Below are positions 7,759-11,910 of a stretch of DNA of 11,910 bases, piece by piece. Source of the stretch: Sphingomonas sp. GTDB taxonomy: Bacteria > Pseudomonadota > Alphaproteobacteria > Sphingomonadales > Sphingomonadaceae. The notes beneath the pieces were generated by a model, which worked only from the letters and a program-made list of their open reading frames with translations, did not search any database and had not been told where the DNA came from. The translations under genes and the position numbers were made by a program. Location of the stretch: positions 1-11,910 of the forward strand of contig JACCSV010000251.1 in assembly GCA_013812805.1 (NCBI GenBank), read 5' to 3'. Positions within the stretch are counted from its first letter, which is position 1; each line of letters opens with the position of its first letter.

Positions 7759-7846
7759 CGTCATTGCGAGCGGGCGGAAGCACGCACGGCAATCCAGAAC
7801 CCTTGTGACGCTGGATTGCTTCGTTCTTTCGTTCCTCGCAATGACG
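7759..7846. repeat. Imperfect palindromic intergenic repeat (CGTCATTGCGAG type)
   Basis: An 88-bp inverted repeat fills most of the ubiE-mutM gap. The outer 12 bp, CGTCATTGCGAG at 7759-7770, match CTCGCAATGACG at 7835-7846 perfectly. The inner 8 bp, CAATCCAG at 7790-7797, match CTGGATTG at 7811-7818 around a 13-base loop. The stretches between (19 bases on the left, 16 on the right) pair poorly and look diverged. From memory, CGTCATTGCGAGCG...AAGCAATCCAG is a very common dispersed palindrome in alphaproteobacterial and some other genomes. Only one copy is in this window, so its repetitive nature is knowledge, not something seen here. It could fold as RNA in transcripts from either side. Confidence 0.85.
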
Positions 7847-7851
7847 GCTAC

Positions 7852-8658
7852 ATGCCCGAGCTTCCCGAAGTCGAGACGACCGTTCGCGGCCTGGAAAAGG
7901 TACTGCTCGGCTGCCGCATCGAAAGCGTCAAGCTTCGCCGCGCCGACTTGCGGCGGAGCTTTCCCAACGATCTGGGCCAGCGGCTGACCGGCAGCCAAGT
8001 CACCGGCCTTGGCCGCCGCGGTAAATATGGCCTGATCCACACCGATCGCGGAGACACTCTGGTCTTCCACCTCGGCATGTCGGGCAAGTGGCGGGTCGAC
8101 CCGGTGGAGCTGGGCCCGCATGACCATTTGCTGATTACCAGCGGCGATGGCCGCCGGGTCGCGCTGAACGATCCGCGCCGGTTCGGTTCGGTCGACCTCG
8201 TTGAAACGGGGAAGCTCGACCAGTGGGGCCCGCTGGCAGCAATGGGCCCGGAGCCCACCGACCTCGATGCCGAAGTGCTTCGCAAAGCGCTGCGCGGGCG
8301 TAGCGCTCCGATCAAGACGCTGCTGCTCGACCAGCGGATCGCCGCTGGCCTTGGCAATATCTACGTCTGCGAAGCGCTCCACCGCGCGAGGATCCACCCG
8401 AAGCGGGCGGCCGGCCGAGTTTCCGAAAGCGCGCTCGGCCGGCTGGTCCCGGCGATCCGCGAGGTGATCGAGGAAGCGATCGCGGCCGGCGGCTCGACGC
8501 TCCGCGATTACGCTCGGCCTGACGGCGAGCTCGGCTATTTCTCTAAGCGCTTTGCCGTCTACGATCGCGAAGGGCAGGGCTGCGTGTGCGGGGCGCCGGT
8601 GAGGCGAATCGTGCAGGGTGGACGCTCGACCTTCTATTGCGCCAGGTGCCAGCATTGA
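7852..8658 (+). CDS. mutM: Formamidopyrimidine-DNA glycosylase (Fpg/MutM)
   Basis: Base-excision repair enzyme that removes 8-oxoguanine and ring-opened purines and nicks the abasic site by beta/delta elimination. The 268-aa protein begins MPELPEVETT: after Met removal Pro2 is the catalytic nucleophile and Glu3 is essential. Lys58 sits in the GRRGKYG loop, HLGMSG (73-78) and DPRRFG (107-112) are substrate-contact loops, and AAGLGNIYVCEAL (164-176) is part of the helix-two-turn-helix. The C-terminal zinc finger uses Cys244, Cys246, Cys263 and Cys266; the first pair is spaced CxC rather than the usual CxxC. The ATG at 7852 is fixed by the need for an N-terminal proline. A longer in-frame start at 7717 would only translate the palindromic repeat. 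No Shine-Dalgarno sequence is visible because the repeat ends five bases before the start. Confidence 0.97.
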   Translation: MPELPEVETTVRGLEKVLLGCRIESVKLRRADLRRSFPNDLGQRLTGSQVTGLGRRGKYGLIHTDRGDTLVFHLGMSGKWRVDPVELGPHDHLLITSGDGRRVALNDPRRFGSVDLVETGKLDQWGPLAAMGPEPTDLDAEVLRKALRGRSAPIKTLLLDQRIAAGLGNIYVCEALHRARIHPKRAAGRVSESALGRLVPAIREVIEEAIAAGGSTLRDYARPDGELGYFSKRFAVYDREGQGCVCGAPVRRIVQGGRSTFYCARCQH

Positions 8659-8682
8659 CCCGAATCGCCTCTGAAGCTAGGG
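8655..8682 (+). promoter_or_regulatory. Possible rpsT promoter
   Basis: TTGACC at 8655-8660, overlapping the mutM stop codon, resembles a -35 element. CTAGGG at 8677-8682 sits 16 bases downstream in the -10 position. The -10 match is weak. Ribosomal protein S20 normally needs its own strong promoter, which makes some promoter in the 96-bp gap likely. Confidence 0.25.
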
Positions 8683-8695
8683 GAAGCACCGGATC

Positions 8696-8729
8696 GGCGC
8701 TGGCCCTCGGGCTCTAAGCGCCGCTTTTT
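8696..8729 (+). terminator. Possible weak terminator after mutM
   Basis: GGCGC at 8696-8700 can pair with GCGCC at 8718-8722, with a short inner GGCC/GGCT stem, followed two bases later by TTTTT (8725-8729). The stem is short and interrupted. The same bases could be a structured rpsT leader instead. Confidence 0.3.
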
Positions 8730-8754
8730 CATCGACCAAAGGACTTTTTTACGA

Positions 8755-9018
8755 ATGGCGAACACGCCGCAAGCCAAGAAGCGCATCCGCCGCAACGCGA
8801 GCCGGGAGGCGATCAACCACGCGCGGATCGGCCGCATCCGGACCTTCATCAAGGCTGTCGAATCGGCCGTCGCCGCTGGCAAGAAGGACGACGCGGCCAA
8901 GGCGCTGCGCGAGGCCCAGCCGGAGCTGGCGCGCGGGGTTGCCCGCGGTGTCCTGCACAAGAATACCGCGTCCCGCAGGATTTCACGGCTTTCGAAAAGG
9001 GTTGCTGCGCTAAGCTAG
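8755..9018 (+). CDS. rpsT: 30S ribosomal protein S20
   Basis: Primary 16S rRNA-binding protein of the small subunit. The 87-aa, strongly basic, all-helical sequence matches S20: ANTPQAKKRIRRNASREAIN at the N-terminus, then INHARIGRIRTFIKAVE, and a C-terminal GVLHKNTASRRISRLSKR segment. The length is normal. AAAGGA at 8738-8743 is the ribosome-binding site, eleven bases from the ATG. It stands alone between mutM and dnaA, an arrangement I recall from other alphaproteobacteria, and is followed by a clear intrinsic terminator at 9044-9078. A small hairpin, GTTTCG (9018-9023) with CGAAAC (9027-9032), begins at the last base of the stop codon. Confidence 0.98.
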   Translation: MANTPQAKKRIRRNASREAINHARIGRIRTFIKAVESAVAAGKKDDAAKALREAQPELARGVARGVLHKNTASRRISRLSKRVAALS

Positions 9019-9043
9019 TTTCGACCCGAAACGGGACTGTCTT

Positions 9044-9078
9044 GCGGGCTCGGATAATCCGGCGGCTCGCTTTTTTTT
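9044..9078 (+). terminator. Intrinsic terminator of rpsT
   Basis: GCGGGCT (9044-9050) pairs with GGCTCGC (9064-9070) using two G-U wobbles. Inside it CGGA (9051-9054) pairs with TCCG (9058-9061) around a TAA loop, leaving a two-base GC bulge. Eight T residues follow directly at 9071-9078. Position 26 bases after the rpsT stop and the long T tract make this a strong Rho-independent terminator. Confidence 0.8.
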
Positions 9079-9309
9079 GACCATTTCAAAAAGCGGGGGT
9101 TTTCCGCGATTCGCGCGCTTAGTGAAAACTTTATGACAAAAAAATTGGCGGATTTGCGTGGTTTTAACGCGTTTCCATGCATTTCTCGTGTCAAGCAAAT
9201 TTATTTCACTTTTGTGAAAAAACTGCCTTGAAAGCTGCTGCTCAGGCTCGCAAAAACAACCTTCCGAGCGCGAGTCCGCGCCGGGGGCAAGACAGAAACA
9301 GAGCATTGG

Positions 9310-9331
9310 GTGCGCGACTCGCGTCGCGCAC
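9310..9331 (+). promoter_or_regulatory. Hairpin in the dnaA leader
   Basis: GTGCGCGAC (9310-9318) pairs perfectly with GTCGCGCAC (9323-9331) around a TCGC tetraloop, ending 36 bases before the dnaA Shine-Dalgarno sequence. No T tract follows, so it is not an intrinsic terminator. It also contains a GANTC site at 9316-9320. A role in dnaA mRNA stability, translation or promoter recognition is inference. Confidence 0.5.
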
Positions 9332-9367
9332 AACAGCTCTCCTTTGTCTTGAGCCAGGGGACAACTC

Positions 9368-9376
9368 GGAGGGAGG
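9368..9376 (+). promoter_or_regulatory. Strong Shine-Dalgarno sequence of dnaA
   Basis: GGAGGGAGG lies nine bases before the GTG at 9386 and decides that start; no other in-frame start is placed as well. Confidence 0.8.
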
Positions 9377-9385
9377 TGCGAGCCA

Positions 9386-10783
9386 GTGCACGTTGGCAGG
9401 TCGGAATCATGCCAGGAACTTGCTGACGGCAAGATCGCAGCACCGCTCGAAGCCGCCTGGGAGTCGATCCGCAGTGGCTTGCGACGCGATCTCGGCGCCC
9501 GCACCTTCGACGGCTGGTTGAAGCCCGCGCAACTCGGCACGCTCGACCCTGATAGCGGTACGCTCGAGCTGCTGATGCCAAGCAAGTTCATGGCCGACTG
9601 GGTCAGCTCCCACTTTGGCGACCGGCTGGCGCTGGCCTGGCGCTCGACGCTGCCGCTGGTCCGCAAAGTCACCGTCATCGCCGCGGCCGACGCCCCGCGC
9701 CCCGCACCGCTCCTGATCCTCGAAGCCATTCCCGCCGCGCCTGCGGAGCGCGATCCCGCCGCTCCAAATTTCGACTCGCGATACCGGTTTGAATCCTTTG
9801 TCGTCGGCAAGGCGAACGAAGTCGCGGCGACGGCAGCGCGGACGCTTGCGACCGCCGAGGCAGTGAGCTTCAACCCGCTGTTCATCCACGGCGGCACCGG
9901 ACGCGGCAAGACCCACCTTCTCCACGCCATTGGCCACGCGTTCGGCGAACGTCACCGTGCCCGCAAGATCGTCTCGATGTCGGCCGAAAAGTTCATGGTC
10001 GAGTTCATCCGCGCGTTGAAGGAGAATGACACGATCGGCTTCAAGAGCCGGCTGCGCGGTGCCGATTTGCTGCTGATCGACGACGTCCAGTTCATCGCCG
10101 GCAAGGATTCGACGCAGGAAGAATTCTTCCACACGATGAACGAGATCATCGGGGCGGGTAAGCGGCTGGTGATCACTTCCGACCGGGCGCCGCAGGACCT
10201 CGACGGGATCGCGCCGCGGATCCTCTCGCGCCTGTCGTGGGGCCTGGTGGCCGACATCAACTCGGCCGATTTCGAGCTTCGCTACAACATCATCCTGACC
10301 AAGCTCGCCGCGCTTCCTGCGGTGGAAATGTCGCGCGCGGTCGTCGAGTTCCTCGCTCGCCGGGTAACCTCGAGCGTTCGCGAACTCGAAGGCGCGCTCA
10401 ACCGAATCGCCGCTTACGCGATGATGACCGGGCGCGAGATCGATGTTGCCTTCGTCGAGGAGGTGCTGGCCAATGTGCTTCGCGCCAACCAGCGGCGGAT
10501 CTCGATCGACGAAATCCAGACCCAGGTCGCCGAGCATTATCGGATCCGCAAGGCGGAGATGACCTCGGCCCGCCGCGCCCGCGAAGTCGCCCGCCCTCGG
10601 CAGGTGGCAATGTATCTCTCCAAGCAGCTGACCCCCAAGTCGCTGCCCGACATCGGCCGCCGCTTCGGCGGGCGCGACCACACGACCGTGATCCACGCGG
10701 TCCGCCAGATCGAGAAGCTGCGCGCCAGCGACTCCGAGCTCGATGCCGACATCCGCCTGCTGACGAGGCAGCTGGAAGGCTGA
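9386..10783 (+). CDS. dnaA: Chromosomal replication initiator protein DnaA
   Basis: AAA+ initiator that binds oriC as an ATP complex, melts it and loads the helicase. The 465-aa protein shows the domain order of the family. Domain I is at about 20-100 (AAWESIRSGLRRDLGARTFDGWL). A short linker domain II of about 30 residues follows. The ATPase domain III has Walker A GGTGRGKT (169-176), Walker B LLLIDDVQF (228-236), sensor 1 ITSDRAP (263-269), and an arginine-finger candidate Arg282 in SRLSWGL. Domain IV ends in the DnaA signature GGRDHTTVIHAVRQIEKL (428-445), which recognises DnaA boxes. Walker A has Arg173 where Leu is usual. Translation starts at GTG with a strong Shine-Dalgarno sequence, after a long structured leader. 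Expression likely depends on its own promoter because rpsT ends in a terminator. It meets trpS tail to tail with no spacer. Confidence 0.98.
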   Translation: MHVGRSESCQELADGKIAAPLEAAWESIRSGLRRDLGARTFDGWLKPAQLGTLDPDSGTLELLMPSKFMADWVSSHFGDRLALAWRSTLPLVRKVTVIAAADAPRPAPLLILEAIPAAPAERDPAAPNFDSRYRFESFVVGKANEVAATAARTLATAEAVSFNPLFIHGGTGRGKTHLLHAIGHAFGERHRARKIVSMSAEKFMVEFIRALKENDTIGFKSRLRGADLLLIDDVQFIAGKDSTQEEFFHTMNEIIGAGKRLVITSDRAPQDLDGIAPRILSRLSWGLVADINSADFELRYNIILTKLAALPAVEMSRAVVEFLARRVTSSVRELEGALNRIAAYAMMTGREIDVAFVEEVLANVLRANQRRISIDEIQTQVAEHYRIRKAEMTSARRAREVARPRQVAMYLSKQLTPKSLPDIGRRFGGRDHTTVIHAVRQIEKLRASDSELDADIRLLTRQLEG

Positions 10784-11797
10784 TTACGCGCGAGTGAGGC
10801 CGAGCGCGGCCCTGGCCTGCGCCAACGTCGGAGCGGCCATCGCCCGCGCCCGCTCGGCGCCGGCGGCGAGGATGCGATCGAGCTCCTCGCCATCTTCGCG
10901 CAACTGCTGCAGCCGCTGACGGATCGGCGCGATCAGCTCGACAACGGTATCGGCCAGCGCGGGCTTGAAGGCGCCGAACCCCTGGCCGGCGAAGCGGGCG
11001 AGCACCTGCTCGACGCTAGCGCCCGTGGTCGCGGCATAGATCGCGAGCAGGTTGCGCGCTTCCGGGCGGCCGGCCAGCAGCTCCGGATCCTCCGGCAAAG
11101 GCTCCGGGTCGGTCTTGGCCTTGCGGATCTTCTGCGCAATCATGTCATCGCTGTCGCTTAGGTTGATTCGGCTCATCTCCGACGGGTCCGACTTCGACAT
11201 TTTGACATTGCCATCGCGAAGGCTCATCACCCGCGCCGCAGCGCCGCCGCCGATGAACGGCTCGGGCGGGACGAACAGCTCGACATCGAAGTCGGTGTTG
11301 AACTTGATCGCAATGTCACGCGCCAGCTCGATATGCTGCTTCTGGTCATCGCCCACAGGCACGTGGGTGGCCTTGTAGAGCAGGATGTCGGCGGCCTGCA
11401 GCACCGGGTAAGTGTACAGGCCGACGGAAGCGCCCTCGCGGCTCTTACCCGACTTTTCCTTGAACTGCGTCATGCGATTGAGCCAGCCGACTCGGGCGGT
11501 GCACTGCAGAATCCAGGCGAGCTCGGAATGGGCGGGCACGGCACTGTGGGTAAACAGCACCGACTTTTGAGGATCTATGCCGCTGGCGATCAGCGCCGCG
11601 GCCATTTCCCGCACCTGGCCCCGAAGCGCCGCGGGGTCGATGTCCACCGTCAGCGCGTGAAGGTCGGCGAGGAAGAACAAACACTCGACCTCGTCCTGCA
11701 TCCGCACCCAGCGCAGGATCGCGCCGAGCAGATTCCCCAGGTGCAGGTCGCCGGTCGGCTGGATGCCCGAAACTACCCGCTTGGCGCCCTCGCTCAT
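10784..11797 (-). CDS. trpS: Tryptophan-tRNA ligase
   Basis: Class I aminoacyl-tRNA synthetase that charges tRNA-Trp, active as a dimer in the cytoplasm. The 337-aa protein has the N-terminus RVVSGIQPTGDLHLGN with the HIGH-equivalent HLGN (19-22), FFLADLHALT (41-50), YPVLQAADILLYKATHVPVG (130-149), DDQKQHIELARDIA (150-163) and the KMSKS loop (199-203). The length is typical. The start is ATG at 11797, overlapping the murJ stop as ATGA; an ATG at 11863 in the same frame would add 22 residues read out of frame from murJ. Only a weak purine run precedes the start, consistent with coupling to murJ. The product ends LGLTRA, and its TAA is directly adjacent to the dnaA stop. Confidence 0.97.
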   Translation of the reverse strand: MSEGAKRVVSGIQPTGDLHLGNLLGAILRWVRMQDEVECLFFLADLHALTVDIDPAALRGQVREMAAALIASGIDPQKSVLFTHSAVPAHSELAWILQCTARVGWLNRMTQFKEKSGKSREGASVGLYTYPVLQAADILLYKATHVPVGDDQKQHIELARDIAIKFNTDFDVELFVPPEPFIGGGAAARVMSLRDGNVKMSKSDPSEMSRINLSDSDDMIAQKIRKAKTDPEPLPEDPELLAGRPEARNLLAIYAATTGASVEQVLARFAGQGFGAFKPALADTVVELIAPIRQRLQQLREDGEELDRILAAGAERARAMAAPTLAQARAALGLTRA

Positions 11798-11910
11798 GGT
11801 GTCACTTTCTTGCGGCGAAGCAGGATCAGCAGGTCTTCCTTGTCCATCGCCCCGGTGAACCAAGCGATGACGAAGTAAGCGATGGCGCCGCTAGCGACGA
11901 GAGCAGCGGT
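11794..11910 (-). CDS. murJ: Lipid II flippase MurJ, C-terminal end (partial)
   Basis: The last 38 codons of a gene entering from the right edge. It encodes a hydrophobic stretch, AALVASGAIAYFVIAWFTGA, followed by DKEDLLILLRRKK and the stop. This resembles the final transmembrane helix and charged tail of MurJ (MviN), the inner-membrane exporter of lipid II for peptidoglycan synthesis. murJ immediately before trpS is an order I recall from sphingomonads and related alphaproteobacteria. It overlaps trpS by four bases (ATGA). Identification rests on a short tail plus synteny. Confidence 0.7.
   Translation of the reverse strand, partial: TAALVASGAIAYFVIAWFTGAMDKEDLLILLRRKKVTP

Larger units (their letters stand above)
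9079..9385 (+). promoter_or_regulatory. dnaA upstream region and leader
   Basis: This non-coding stretch between the rpsT terminator and dnaA must hold the dnaA promoter and 5' leader. By hand count 66 of the 100 bases at 9121-9220 are A or T, against a GC-rich background. It contains a dyad TTTCAC (9204-9209) with GTGAAA (9214-9219), the 8-bp palindrome AACGCGTT (9166-9173), and three GANTC sites at 9108, 9272 and 9316, each inside a CGCG inverted repeat. The part nearest dnaA is GC-rich and can fold into hairpins. I could not pick one convincing -35/-10 pair. I saw no good DnaA box: the best was a 7-of-9 match at 9213-9221, so there is no support for oriC here. No coding region is evident. 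Confidence 0.6.

Noticed and set aside
7744..8655. A 303-codon minus-strand frame covering mutM
   Set aside because: mutM on the + strand has every catalytic residue of its family. The opposing frame has low-complexity shadow composition and also reads through the palindromic repeat.
9189..9195. TTGACAC on the minus strand as a -35 element for an antisense promoter toward rpsT
   Set aside because: No acceptable -10 lies 16-18 bases downstream.
9310..9331. The dnaA leader hairpin as an intrinsic terminator or riboswitch
   Set aside because: There is no T tract, and no conserved riboswitch aptamer pattern is recognisable around it.
9019..9385. Chromosomal origin (oriC) next to dnaA
   Set aside because: The region is AT-rich in part, but I found no TTATCCACA-type box and only one 7-of-9 match; in several alphaproteobacteria oriC is not beside dnaA. 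GC skew would be needed to decide.
9010..9930. A long open frame on the minus strand across the dnaA 5' half and leader
   Set aside because: It is antisense to dnaA, shows no recognisable domain, and is the usual result of GC-rich codon use in an opposing frame.
1..11910. CRISPR arrays, insertion sequences, prophage, toxin-antitoxin or defence genes, tRNA or rRNA
   Set aside because: The sequence is almost fully accounted for by housekeeping genes, and no direct-repeat array, transposase, integrase or structural RNA signature was seen.

Overview
The window is a GC-rich chromosomal segment that reads as an alphaproteobacterium, most likely a sphingomonad. That placement rests on protein flavour and gene order: dprA-topA, a ubiE-ubiB-coaC/coaB-dut cluster divergent from mutM, then rpsT and dnaA, and murJ-trpS. 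It is inference from memory of the families, not a database result. Nearly every base lies in a housekeeping gene. I see no mobile element, CRISPR array, tRNA, rRNA or defence system, and no convincing candidate for a new biological system.

Layout. On the + strand, 1-594 is the 3' part of dprA (DNA uptake/recombination mediator), cut by the window edge and carrying two apparent one-base losses. topA (DNA topoisomerase I, 645-3119) follows. On the - strand, read right to left from 7733, is a tightly packed operon: ubiE and ubiB (ubiquinone synthesis), coaC and coaB (coenzyme A synthesis, normally one fused gene), dut (dUTPase) and a MoeB/ThiF-type adenylyltransferase. All but one of its junctions are 4-base stop/start overlaps. 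The operon meets topA tail to tail in a shared CTAG.

Divergent from ubiE, the + strand carries mutM (8-oxoguanine glycosylase), rpsT (ribosomal protein S20) and dnaA (replication initiator). The 118-bp ubiE-mutM gap is mostly filled by a long imperfect palindrome of a type I recall as dispersed in alphaproteobacterial genomes. The 367-bp rpsT-dnaA gap holds a strong terminator, an AT-rich stretch with several dyads, three GANTC sites each set in a CGCG palindrome, and a 9-bp hairpin upstream of a strong Shine-Dalgarno sequence. On the - strand at the right end, trpS is translationally coupled to the last codons of murJ and abuts dnaA tail to tail with no spacer.

Together the genes cover replication and DNA maintenance (dnaA, topA, mutM, dut, dprA), cofactor and quinone synthesis (ubiE, ubiB, coaBC, moeB), translation (rpsT, trpS) and cell-wall export (murJ). 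The observations most worth checking are the frame breaks in dprA and at the coaC/coaB junction, which share a pattern that could be sequencing error; the palindromic repeat 5 bp from the mutM start; and the structured dnaA leader.
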